Shown: positions 1 through 6,349, counted from the first letter of the stretch. The stretch is DNA of 10,659 bases from Bacteriovoracaceae bacterium UBA6261 (GCA_002440825.1 DJVH01000056.1:1-10659); one strand, 5' to 3'. Program-made: numbers and translations. Notes: a model not told the origin generated them from the letters alone.

Positions 1-1
1 C

Positions 2-376
2 GCAATGGCCGCTCTGGACATTATTCTTGAAGAAAACCTGGTCGAAAATTCCAGAGTCATGGGAAATCTCTTTCTGGATAAGATGAAACCATTTGTCGAT
101 CGCTACTCCTTTGTCGGAGAAGTCAGAGGCGCAGGACTCATGCTTGGAATTGAGCTGGTTAAAGATAAAAAGACTAAAGAGCCTTTATCAAAGAAAGCTT
201 GTGAATGGCTGTTCAGGGAATTTTTAAACAAGGGCATTTTAACAATGTCCTATGCCTCCAGTTTCAGGATCCAGCCTTCAATGACGATAGATCGCGAAAC
301 CATAGAAAACATCATTGCCATCATGTTTGAAGTGTTTGATACGATGGAGGCCAAAAACATCAAGGAGATGTTATGA
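2..376 (+). CDS. Class III PLP-dependent aminotransferase, C-terminal part (5' end outside window)
   Basis: The reading frame is open from the first bases, so the ATG at position 5 is internal and only the last 124 residues are seen. They match the small C-terminal domain of class III (acetylornithine / 4-aminobutyrate / putrescine type) pyridoxal-phosphate aminotransferases. A GEVRGAGLMLGIELV strand segment is followed by an insert rich in Lys and Glu. Then comes SFRIQPSMTI, whose Arg is in the position that normally contacts the substrate carboxylate. The Schiff-base lysine lies upstream of the window, so the substrate cannot be assigned. The stop codon overlaps the ATG of the downstream GST gene (ATGA), which implies co-transcription and translational coupling. 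Family assignment is secure; specificity is unknown. Confidence 0.85.
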   Translation, partial: AMAALDIILEENLVENSRVMGNLFLDKMKPFVDRYSFVGEVRGAGLMLGIELVKDKKTKEPLSKKACEWLFREFLNKGILTMSYASSFRIQPSMTIDRETIENIIAIMFEVFDTMEAKNIKEML

Positions 377-1023
377 AGTTGATTTATGCTAAAGGAGCTT
401 GTTCGCTTTCGGTTCATATTCTTCTTGAAGAGCTCGGCATTGCTTATGATTGTGAGATTGTCAGTCTGAAAGACAAAACAAGGCTGGAAGAAATTTCTCC
501 AAAAAGTTATGTCCCTCTGCTCGTACTCGATAATGGTGAAGTCATGGGTGAAGCTTCATGCATTCTTCAGTATCTTTGTGAAAAACAGCATCGCTTGGAT
601 CTTATTGGTGGCGCCCCTGGTTCAATTGAAAAATTTCGTTGTATCGAATGGCTTGATTTTGTCAGTACCGAAATTCACAAAGCAGTGGGCCCGCTCTTCA
701 GTAAAGACTGCATCGATCCATTGCGAACAACTCTTTTTCAGGCAACTGAAAAACGGCTCGAGTACATCAATGATAATCTCGACGATAAATCTTTTCTCAC
801 TGGAGAGAAAGTCACCATTGCCGATATGTATCTGATTGTGAATCTGCATATTCTTGAACATCTTAAATTTGATTTGAACAAATATTCCAACATAATGAAT
901 TACATACACAGAATGGATTGCCTTCCTTCCGTCATTCGTGCCATGGGACAGGAAGAGGCTGAACACACGCCCAAGCGCCGCCCTTTAACTGAAAAAGACC
1001 TCGCCAGCATGGGACTTTCCTGA
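373..1023 (+). CDS. Glutathione S-transferase, beta-class-like
   Basis: This is a 216-residue cytosolic protein of normal GST length. The N-terminal thioredoxin-fold domain begins MKLIYAKGACSLS, placing Cys10 where bacterial beta-class enzymes have their characteristic cysteine. The glutathione-binding stretch VPLLVLDNGEVMGEAS (residues 47-62) contains the cis-Pro after Val and the Glu-Ala/Ser pair that holds the gamma-glutamyl group. The all-helical C-terminal domain has EIHKAVGPLF (100-109), matching the conserved SELHKAF region of this class. It also has the folding signature TGEKVTIADMYL (143-154) with the T/S-x-x-D capping box at Thr148-Asp151. It should conjugate or transfer glutathione to electrophiles. 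The 4-bp overlap with the aminotransferase gene means the two are translated from one message. The true substrate is unknown. A GAG-rich stretch ending the upstream gene (AAGGAGATG) serves as ribosome binding site. Confidence 0.9.
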   Translation: MKLIYAKGACSLSVHILLEELGIAYDCEIVSLKDKTRLEEISPKSYVPLLVLDNGEVMGEASCILQYLCEKQHRLDLIGGAPGSIEKFRCIEWLDFVSTEIHKAVGPLFSKDCIDPLRTTLFQATEKRLEYINDNLDDKSFLTGEKVTIADMYLIVNLHILEHLKFDLNKYSNIMNYIHRMDCLPSVIRAMGQEEAEHTPKRRPLTEKDLASMGLS

Positions 1024-1063
1024 AAATTTTATAGGTTTTCGAGATTAACCCTGATTGTTTGTG

Positions 1064-1090
1064 ATAAATCCCTTTCGTTTGGGGGATTTT
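1064..1090 (+). promoter_or_regulatory. Hairpin enclosing the ribosome binding site of the peptidase gene
   Basis: AAATCCC (1066-1072) can pair with GGGATTT (1083-1089) around a 10-base loop, and the flanking AT can pair further if one T is bulged. The right arm contains most of the GGGGGA ribosome binding site (1081-1086) of the gene starting at 1091. The stem would therefore mask translation initiation. Because it is followed by TTTT it might also act as a weak terminator for the aminotransferase-GST message. Seven base pairs in AT-rich DNA can arise by chance. Confidence 0.35.
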
Positions 1091-1993
1091 ATGAAACTTT
1101 GTCAATTTCTTGTTTTGCTGCTGGTTTTCTCTTTTAACGCTTATTCTTCTGTCGATTTCAAAATCGCCAAGGCTTCCGTCATTGGCAATTTCGAGGTGGG
1201 AGTGGGATCAGAACTGGTTCTTAAAAGCGATGATAAAAGATTAAATGGCCCGGCACTGTTTCTGGGAAGTGCAGTCAAACCTGATGGCGATTCCAGTTAT
1301 CAGATGTTCCTGATGAAAAATTCTAAAAATGTTTACTACGTTGAGACAAACGAATTCTCCAAAAGATTTACACCGAAGTATCAGACCATTTTTGACCTGT
1401 ATGAACAAATGGGTGGTACATGCACTGGTTACGCCATTTACGATTTTTTATTTCAGACAAATCTTTCAGGCTTTAATGGTTCAGGCGAACTATCACAAAC
1501 GCTTTCACATGAGGAAGGGAGAACAAATCTTCTGGTAGATGCGGTCAATGAATATTATCTCACTCCACAACATCGATATTCCATAAATGGTATTTTAAAT
1601 AAATACGGTAAGAAATTTGGATTTAAATGTTCAGCCTTCAAGTCAGACGATTACTCCAAAGTCAAAACGAAAGTTCTGACTCAATTGAAGGCAGGGCTTC
1701 CGGTTCTGGTGTCATTTGATATCGGTCCAAAGATGGTCAAAGCACCTTTTTCCATCGAAATGTCTGAGCAAAAGAATGGTGAGCTCGACAATCGTCTCTG
1801 GATTCCAAGAAAAGTGGGTGAGCGAAATAACGGCGGCCACAGTATCGTCGCAGCTGCGGCGTTTGAACTGGAAAATAAAACTTATCTCGTCATGATAGAC
1901 TCCGACTGGTCGGAGCCTCGACTGTGGGATATGGATTCATATTTAAATCAGAAAACGGATCTGGTTAACGTCGAATTCACAATGTGCAAATAA
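1091..1993 (+). CDS. Exported papain-like cysteine peptidase candidate
   Basis: I chose the ATG at 1091, which has GGGGGA five bases upstream. It gives a proper signal peptide (MKLCQFLVLLLVFSFNAYSS); an in-frame TTG at 1055 would add 12 residues and bury the signal. The 300-residue product shows the order of active-site elements expected of papain-fold enzymes. These are Gln106 and Cys111 in QMGGTCTGYA (oxyanion Gln five before the nucleophile), His250 in NNGGHSIVAAAA, and an acidic residue in MIDSDWSEPRLWD (Asp270 or Asp272) after the His strand. GLPVLVSFDIG (202-212) resembles the strand before the His in C39/C1-like proteases. About 85 residues precede the catalytic Cys region and might be a propeptide or accessory domain. 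Likely periplasmic or secreted. I do not recognise the exact family, and catalytic activity is inferred from motif order. The gene stands alone, 67 bp after the GST gene. Confidence 0.6.
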   Translation: MKLCQFLVLLLVFSFNAYSSVDFKIAKASVIGNFEVGVGSELVLKSDDKRLNGPALFLGSAVKPDGDSSYQMFLMKNSKNVYYVETNEFSKRFTPKYQTIFDLYEQMGGTCTGYAIYDFLFQTNLSGFNGSGELSQTLSHEEGRTNLLVDAVNEYYLTPQHRYSINGILNKYGKKFGFKCSAFKSDDYSKVKTKVLTQLKAGLPVLVSFDIGPKMVKAPFSIEMSEQKNGELDNRLWIPRKVGERNNGGHSIVAAAAFELENKTYLVMIDSDWSEPRLWDMDSYLNQKTDLVNVEFTMCK

Positions 1994-1998
1994 TTTTT

Positions 1999-2028
1999 CA
2001 GTACGGGGGACTAATGTCTCCCGTACTG
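1999..2028. terminator. Stem-loop between convergent genes (possible bidirectional terminator)
   Basis: The 13-base arms CAGTACGGGGGAC (1999-2011) and GTCTCCCGTACTG (2016-2028) flank a TAAT loop and pair fully with a single G-T wobble. The structure lies exactly between the stop of the peptidase gene and the C-terminus of the opposing YbhB gene, as expected for a shared terminator. Neither strand shows a good T-run after the stem, so intrinsic termination is uncertain. The right arm and loop also encode the last five codons and the stop of the YbhB gene. Confidence 0.5.
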
Positions 2029-2508
2029 TGCTGTAAAACTCGCTTTGTCCAGACTCCATTCTTCCAATTTTCGCTTGATATCTTCCGCTTTTGATTTGTT
2101 ACTGACGTCGAGATGTTTTCTTTTCAATGCATAGACAGTGAAGACATAACGGTGTGGTTTATCGCCTTCGGGGGGGCATGGTCCACCGTAATGTCTGTCT
2201 CCATAGTCAGTAAATAGTTCGACGGCTTCAGAGGGAAGTTTTTCTTTACTTGAAGCGCCTTCTTCAAGCTTGTGAACATGTTTTGGAATATTGATCACAC
2301 TCCAGTGCCACCAGCCGTGCTCGGTCGGCGCATCGGGATCATGAACGGTGATAGCAAAACTTTCTGTTCCTTCCGGTTCTCCAGTCCATTCAAGTTCAGG
2401 GGAAACATTGTTTCCCTGACATCCCATTCCGTTAAAAACGTAGTGATGTGGCACCTGATCTCCCGGATTAAAAGAAGTGGAGTGAATTGTGAATGATTGC
2501 GTATCCAT
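2011..2508 (-). CDS. YbhB/YbcL family (PEBP, Raf-kinase-inhibitor-like) protein
   Basis: This is a 165-residue protein with no signal peptide, so it is probably cytoplasmic like E. coli YbhB. It has the full set of phosphatidylethanolamine-binding-protein motifs: NVSPELEW (34-41), DPDAPT (57-62), WWHWSVINIP (66-75) and YGGPCPPEGDKPHRYVFTVYAL (107-128). The last two form the anion-binding pocket with its conserved Asp, His and Pro residues. Length is normal for the family. The start is supported by AAGGAG (2515-2520) six bases upstream. Its last codons lie in a stem-loop shared with the convergent peptidase gene. Bacterial members have no well-established role. It is divergent from the hydrolase operon with 176 bp between starts, so the two could share a control region. 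Confidence 0.93.
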   Translation of the reverse strand: MDTQSFTIHSTSFNPGDQVPHHYVFNGMGCQGNNVSPELEWTGEPEGTESFAITVHDPDAPTEHGWWHWSVINIPKHVHKLEEGASSKEKLPSEAVELFTDYGDRHYGGPCPPEGDKPHRYVFTVYALKRKHLDVSNKSKAEDIKRKLEEWSLDKASFTAQYGRH

Positions 2509-2684
2509 AAGAATCTCCTTGGAACTTTATCCTGTGTTCAGTGTCTTTCGCTGAGACTTTTACGGCAATGTGAATTTTTCTATGCGATTAATTGTTTGCA
2601 TTCCTACCTGATCTTTTCACTCATTTTATTACGGCACACATTTCGCAAATATCATTTTAGAACATCTGGTTATGAGGAAAAGCT

Positions 2685-3356
2685 ATGAATGAAGAAGTGA
2701 AAATGAAATACGATGGAAAGGACTTTCTCGCCATTCTCAAATCCGCAGGGAAACCGCAGGCCTGGGTCATCTTTGCTCACGGAAGCGGAAGCACGCGGCT
2801 TAGTCCGAGAAATCAATGGGTGGCCAACGAATTAGTGAGAAATGGCTTCGGTGTCATGCTTTTTGATCTTCTGACAAAAGAAGAGGATGAAATTTACATG
2901 AACCGTTTCGACATTGATCTTCTTGCTCATCGTCTGTTGGAAGCCACCAGTTGGTTTTTAAATTCAAAATTTTATCAGCGTGAGCCAGTGGCTTATTTTG
3001 GCGCGAGTACCGGGGCCGCTGCCGCTTTAGTTGCGGCCGCCAGAAATTTTGAAACAACACTGCTTTTTGCTGTTGTCAGCAGAGGAGGAAGACCGGATCT
3101 GGCGGGACTTGAAAGTCTCAATCAGGTTTTTGTTCCGACACTGCTTATTGTCGGCAACCACGATACTGAAGTCATCAGATTGAACGAAATTGCTCTCGAG
3201 GAACTTCCCGATGCCAAGCTGGTTCTGGTTCCCGGAGCGACTCATCTCTTTGAAGAGCCCGGAACATTGGGAGAAGTCGTCAGGTTGACTGTCGATTGGC
3301 TTCATCAACATCTGGAAGAATTCAGTAAAAAAAATTTTGAAGAAAAATTTATCTGA
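2685..3356 (+). CDS. Alpha/beta hydrolase (dienelactone-hydrolase-like)
   Basis: This is a 223-residue cytosolic protein without signal peptide. The oxyanion-hole turn is HGSGS (32-36), the nucleophile elbow is FGASTGAAAA with Ser108, the acid is Asp160 in IVGNHDTEV, and the base is His187 in PGATHLFEEPG. The triad is therefore complete and correctly ordered. The GSGS-R-SPRNQWVA pattern after the oxyanion His is typical of the dienelactone-hydrolase-like branch that is often encoded beside, or fused to, COG1926-type phosphoribosyltransferases (I recall Mycobacterium tuberculosis Rv0571c as such a fusion). A partner of that type lies about 4 kb downstream here. GAGGAAA (2674-2680) is the ribosome binding site; a later in-frame ATG at 2703 is possible but less well placed. 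It is followed after 20 bp by the zinc-ribbon gene, forming an operon. The substrate is unknown. Confidence 0.85.
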   Translation: MNEEVKMKYDGKDFLAILKSAGKPQAWVIFAHGSGSTRLSPRNQWVANELVRNGFGVMLFDLLTKEEDEIYMNRFDIDLLAHRLLEATSWFLNSKFYQREPVAYFGASTGAAAALVAAARNFETTLLFAVVSRGGRPDLAGLESLNQVFVPTLLIVGNHDTEVIRLNEIALEELPDAKLVLVPGATHLFEEPGTLGEVVRLTVDWLHQHLEEFSKKNFEEKFI

Positions 3357-3376
3357 TAGGCCGTTATGGAGGTTTT

Positions 3377-3631
3377 ATGAATCGGTGCGAGCAATGTGGA
3401 AACGCTTATGGCCAGACATTTTCGATATCAATGAACGGCAAAAGTTATACATTTGATTGTTTCGAGTGCGCTATTGAAATGCTTGCGCCTCATTGCGAAG
3501 AATGTGGAACGAGGGTTATAGGCCATGGGGTAGAATGCGATGGAAGAATTTTTTGCTGTGCTCATTGTGCAAGAATGGAAGGAGTCACGACGATAGTTGA
3601 TCACTCAGTTTCAGAAGATATCAGCTCCTAA
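3377..3631 (+). CDS. Small cysteine-rich zinc-ribbon-like protein
   Basis: This is an 84-residue protein with ten cysteines arranged largely in CxxC pairs: C4-C7, C28-C31, C40-C43, C54, and C60/C61-C64, plus His39, His50 and His63. The first two pairs (RCEQCGN and FDCFECAI) look like one treble-clef or YHS-like metal site. The second half (HCEECGTRVIGHG and RIFCCAHCA) looks like a second site resembling bacterial metallothionein-like zinc knuckles. Binding of two zinc ions is inferred from the spacing. I recall similar uncharacterised proteins in many proteobacteria but know of no established function. GGAGG (3368-3372) precedes the ATG by four bases, and the gene follows the hydrolase by 20 bp. 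It ends just before a shared terminator. There is no signal peptide, so it is cytoplasmic. Confidence 0.8.
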   Translation: MNRCEQCGNAYGQTFSISMNGKSYTFDCFECAIEMLAPHCEECGTRVIGHGVECDGRIFCCAHCARMEGVTTIVDHSVSEDISS

Positions 3632-3639
3632 AAAAGGAG

Positions 3640-3658
3640 AGGCCGCTTTTAGCGGCCT
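3640..3658. terminator. Bidirectional intrinsic terminator, stronger on the minus strand
   Basis: AGGCCGC (3640-3646) and GCGGCCT (3652-3658) form a perfect GC-rich stem with a five-base loop. Read on the minus strand the stem is followed by TCTCCTTTTTTAG, a usable T-run for the 38-codon gene. On the plus strand the A-run and the pyrimidine-rich region beyond the stem could end the hydrolase / zinc-ribbon operon. The stop codon of the minus-strand gene lies in the loop. Confidence 0.75.
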
Positions 3659-3765
3659 GTATCCATGTCTTCTTTCTCTTCTTTATTCTTCTGCTTTTCC
3701 TTTTTCCGTGCTTGCTTTTCTTTGATCGTCAGTTTGTGTTTCCCTTTTTCATTACCTTTGGACAT
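3649..3765 (-). CDS. 38-residue lysine-rich small protein
   Basis: A very short gene of 38 codons plus stop. It begins MSKGNEKGKHKL and continues as an alternating Lys/Glu sequence. By my count there are 12 Lys, 2 Arg, 6 Glu and 3 Asp, so the protein is net basic and probably either disordered or one charged helix. Support for a real gene is threefold. A perfect AAGGAG (3772-3777) lies six bases before the ATG, the TAA stop falls in the loop of a rho-independent terminator whose T-run is oriented for this strand, and the gene fills the gap between two convergent or divergent neighbours. No domain is recognised. Short proteins beginning MSKGN-x-KG occur in other proteobacteria as far as I recall, but without known function. 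Nucleic-acid or ribosome binding would fit the charge but is speculation. Confidence 0.7.
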   Translation of the reverse strand: MSKGNEKGKHKLTIKEKQARKKEKQKNKEEKEDMDTGR

Positions 3766-3928
3766 AGAGATCTCCTTGCAAAAGGTTAAGGACATGCTTG
3801 ACTGTAGCAAAACTTTTTTTTCAGTTCACATTAAAATTAATTATCCAATTGGCAGAAAAAATTTATGAGATTACTTGAAACTGCACCCGTATAGTTTGAT
3901 CAATTGTTAATAAACCTACGGAGGGGCA

Positions 3929-5689
3929 ATGTTATATCAAAACGGGTTACTAGTCTTAAGTCTTCTTTTCTCCTTCAGTTCTTTTTCTGAAGTGAGGGGG
4001 CCATATCTTGAATCGCGTGAATTAGCTGTTGGATCCAATCATGCCTGTGCGGTTACTACCGGCGGAATCAAATGCTTCGGCAATGCTGAAAGTGTGACGA
4101 CGACTGTACCGACAGATTTAAAAACCATCGGCCAGCTTCAGGCCGGCAATCGCTTCAGTTGTGGAATAACAGAAAAAGGTATCAGGTGCTTTGGAGAAAT
4201 TCCAGGAAGCACTAAAAGAGACATTCTTATCGGACCGAAGGAATTAAAAAAACCACGCCTCCTTGCTGTGGGATTTGAACATGCCTGTGCAGTAGGTGAA
4301 GCTGATAAAATCAAGTGCTGGGGAAAAAATGAGCAGGGCGAAGGAACTCCTCCAGCTGGTTTGAAAAATATTTCGGAGCTTTCTCTGGGAATGACAAACA
4401 GTTGTGCCATTGCTGAAGGAAAAGTTGTCTGCTGGGGACTCAAAAATACCGGCTCACTTCAAGTTCCGGAAAATTTATTAAATCCTAAAAATTTAACATC
4501 GGGGTGGTGGCACCATTGTGTTCAATCGGATGAAGGGATCAAATGCTGGGGACATCCTTTTAATGAAACTGTCGTTCCTGATGATACAACATTAATCTCG
4601 CTCAGTTCAGGCGGTCTTCTTAATTGTGGACTCAGCTCAACGGGGGTGAAGTGCTGGGATGAAACCGGTAAAACATTCTTATTACCTGAAAGTGAAACCG
4701 CAAAATCGTTAAAAGTCGGTTCATCTTTTGTTTGTGCTTTAACAGAAGCTCACGGACTGATGTGTTGGGGGCCAAGATCAGGAGTCTATAAAAGACTTCT
4801 TTCTTTTGTTCCCGCGGGCGGCATTGCCAACATTGAAAAAATTGCAGCGGGAAATGCCGGCACCTGCGTCTACGGCGATAATGATGAGGTTCGCTGCTGG
4901 GGTCTGAATCCCGATGGCTCTCTCGATATTCCCAATCAGATTCCCGGGCCATTGTCTGTTTTCTCATTGGGAGCAAGAAGATTATGTACCATTTCTGCAG
5001 AAGGACCGAAGTGTTATGGAGGACAACGAATTGATTTCGATGTTCCTAAAACTGTCGGAAATGTTTCGATGATTTCTTCCGGTGGTTATCAAATCTGTGC
5101 AGCCGACAAAAACAAGGCGACCTGCTGGGGAGAAGATGTCCGCGATGCACTTCAAGTTCCAAAAAATTTAACAAATATTTCTCAAATTTCTTCCGGCTTT
5201 ACTCATGCTTGTGCTGTTGCCAACAACGAAGTGAACTGTTGGGGAGGAACTGGACTGGTCAACGGAGTGAATCCTTCAAAGAAAATGAAAAATCCTAAAG
5301 CAATTTGCGCCGGCGGAACTTTTTCCTGTGGAATTGATGACAAGGGAAAAGTCAGCTGCTGGGGCAAGAAAATTCCTCTCGCAAATGAATTAGGCAAAGA
5401 ACTATTCGGAGCAGATACCACGGCCGTACTTCGTGTTCCGAGACAAATCAGCGGTGCAGTTGAAATTTCCTGCGGTCTTTCCCACGCCTGCGCCATCTAC
5501 AAAGGTCAGTTAAAATGCTGGGGCGATAATGGTTTCACCGGAGAAAAACTCACTCCGAAAGTGACTATCAAGAATCCGCGCATGCTGACAGCAGGGTGGA
5601 ATCATACCTGTGCCATGGGCGACAACGGGCTCAATTGTTGGGGCGATGGAATTAATTTACAAATGCCAAAATATTCATTGGAAAAATAA
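3929..5689 (+). CDS. Secreted RCC1-like repeat protein, 14 repeats
   Basis: The 586-residue product starts with a signal peptide (hydrophobic residues 6-20), so the mature protein is exported. The rest consists of 14 tandem repeats of about 35-45 residues with the core L/I-x-x-G-x-x-x-x-C-A/G-(8-9)-C-W/F/Y-G. This is the RCC1/BLIP-II beta-propeller repeat in its bacterial, cysteine-paired form. Cys pairs fall at 40/49, 78/87, 120/130, 159/168, 197/206, 233/242, 269/279, 313/323, 353/362, 390/399, 428/437, 467/477, 521/530 and 561/570. Each is likely a disulfide within one blade. C460 and C515 are two extra cysteines in neighbouring repeats. Fourteen repeats fit two seven-bladed propellers. 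The role is probably protein or surface binding; no catalytic residues are seen. GGAGG (3920-3924) sets the start. The next gene follows after 14 bp and is likely co-transcribed. Confidence 0.88.
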   Translation: MLYQNGLLVLSLLFSFSSFSEVRGPYLESRELAVGSNHACAVTTGGIKCFGNAESVTTTVPTDLKTIGQLQAGNRFSCGITEKGIRCFGEIPGSTKRDILIGPKELKKPRLLAVGFEHACAVGEADKIKCWGKNEQGEGTPPAGLKNISELSLGMTNSCAIAEGKVVCWGLKNTGSLQVPENLLNPKNLTSGWWHHCVQSDEGIKCWGHPFNETVVPDDTTLISLSSGGLLNCGLSSTGVKCWDETGKTFLLPESETAKSLKVGSSFVCALTEAHGLMCWGPRSGVYKRLLSFVPAGGIANIEKIAAGNAGTCVYGDNDEVRCWGLNPDGSLDIPNQIPGPLSVFSLGARRLCTISAEGPKCYGGQRIDFDVPKTVGNVSMISSGGYQICAADKNKATCWGEDVRDALQVPKNLTNISQISSGFTHACAVANNEVNCWGGTGLVNGVNPSKKMKNPKAICAGGTFSCGIDDKGKVSCWGKKIPLANELGKELFGADTTAVLRVPRQISGAVEISCGLSHACAIYKGQLKCWGDNGFTGEKLTPKVTIKNPRMLTAGWNHTCAMGDNGLNCWGDGINLQMPKYSLEK

Positions 5690-5703
5690 CGGAGGATGAG
5701 AAA

Positions 5704-6156
5704 ATGAAATTTATTTTTGCCTGCTTGCTTCTGACTTCTTTAGGATCTGCTCAGGCTGCCATCGAATACACGTGCACGGCCAATGAAGTGAATACGATCT
5801 ATATTCCGATTTTACGTGAAGTCGTGGACTGGCCGGATAGCATGATTCGTCCCTATGCCAAGAATCTATGCTTGCTGACAAAGGAAAAAAAGGCTTTACA
5901 GAAATCTATCAGCAAACGTTCTGATCAAATCAGAACAACTAATTGGCGTGTCTGCAAAGAGGTTATTCCAGGAAATCCCAATCCAACTGAAGCAGAATGC
6001 AAAGCTGCCTATAATGGCAAAGTCAACGCTCTCATTGATCAGTGTATTGCCCTGGTAGGGCTTGGCCACAATCCTCACAATGTAGGATTAATACTTGATC
6101 CTCTTCAGGTGGAAGTGTCCTGCTTAAGAGGAACAAATACTTCATTGCAACCTTAA
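5704..6156 (+). CDS. Small secreted protein with six cysteines
   Basis: This is a 150-residue protein with a classic signal peptide ending SAQA, cleaved before Ala19. The mature chain of about 132 residues has six cysteines (24, 56, 84, 99, 114, 140), an even number that suggests three disulfides in the periplasm or outside the cell. No known domain is recognised. The sequence contains a basic, probably helical central part (residues 57-78) and a loop rich in Asn and Pro (90-94). GGAGG (5691-5695) lies eight bases before the ATG. The gene begins 14 bp after the RCC1-repeat gene and ends at a strong terminator, so the two form a bicistronic unit of exported cysteine-rich proteins. A physical partnership is a reasonable inference but unproven. 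Confidence 0.75.
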   Translation: MKFIFACLLLTSLGSAQAAIEYTCTANEVNTIYIPILREVVDWPDSMIRPYAKNLCLLTKEKKALQKSISKRSDQIRTTNWRVCKEVIPGNPNPTEAECKAAYNGKVNALIDQCIALVGLGHNPHNVGLILDPLQVEVSCLRGTNTSLQP

Positions 6157-6162
6157 AAAAAT

Positions 6163-6182
6163 GGCCCCGTATTCACGGGGCC
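6163..6182. terminator. Strong bidirectional intrinsic terminator
   Basis: GGCCCCGT (6163-6170) and ACGGGGCC (6175-6182) form a perfect eight-base stem with a four-base ATTC loop. On the plus strand it is followed by TTATTCCTTT, and on the minus strand by ATTTTTTTAAGG. It therefore serves both the RCC1 operon ending at 6156 and the convergent lipoprotein / small-protein operon ending at 6191. Confidence 0.9.
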
Positions 6183-6190
6183 TTATTCCT

Positions 6191-6349
6191 TTAATCACCA
6201 TTTTCATTCGGATTGATAAATTCTTTTTCCTTTAAATCACCACCATATTCGGGCAATTCATCAGAAGTGGCTTCTCCAGTTCGTGACTGATCAGGAAGCC
6301 AGTCGTCTTGAAGATTCTTGTCTTTCTGTTTTGTTTTAGGATCAGTCAT
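6191..6349 (-). CDS. 52-residue acidic small protein, coupled to the ice-binding-like lipoprotein gene
   Basis: This is a short gene of 52 codons plus stop, beginning MTDPKTKQKDKN and ending FINPNENGD. Its ATG overlaps the stop of the lipoprotein gene by one base (TAATG), the usual arrangement for reinitiation of translation, which explains the lack of a clear ribosome binding site. It stops nine bases before the strong terminator, with nothing wasted between. The product is hydrophilic and rich in Asp, Glu, Lys, Asn and Gln, with no signal peptide, membrane segment or cysteine. It contains a DDWLPDQSRTGE segment with a single Trp. It looks like a disordered cytosolic protein. No family is recognised. 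Position and overlap are the main evidence; protein-level conservation is untested. Confidence 0.65.
   Translation of the reverse strand: MTDPKTKQKDKNLQDDWLPDQSRTGEATSDELPEYGGDLKEKEFINPNENGD

Noticed and set aside
1055..1090. Upstream TTG start for the peptidase gene
   Set aside because: It has no ribosome binding site and would place 12 residues before a normal signal peptide, whereas the ATG at 1091 has GGGGGA at the right distance.
2497..2688. Plus-strand 63-codon frame ending in an ATGA overlap with the hydrolase start
   Set aside because: It starts with TTG without a ribosome binding site, begins inside the YbhB coding region on the other strand, and covers the divergent promoter region. 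The overlap is probably chance.
3665..3868. Plus-strand 67-codon Ser/Phe-rich frame
   Set aside because: It is the antisense of the lysine-rich 38-codon gene, has no ribosome binding site, and runs through the neighbouring intergenic region.
3890..3895. TATAGT as -10 element for the RCC1 operon
   Set aside because: It matches five of six consensus bases, but no acceptable -35 hexamer lies 16-18 bases upstream, so it is not listed as a promoter.
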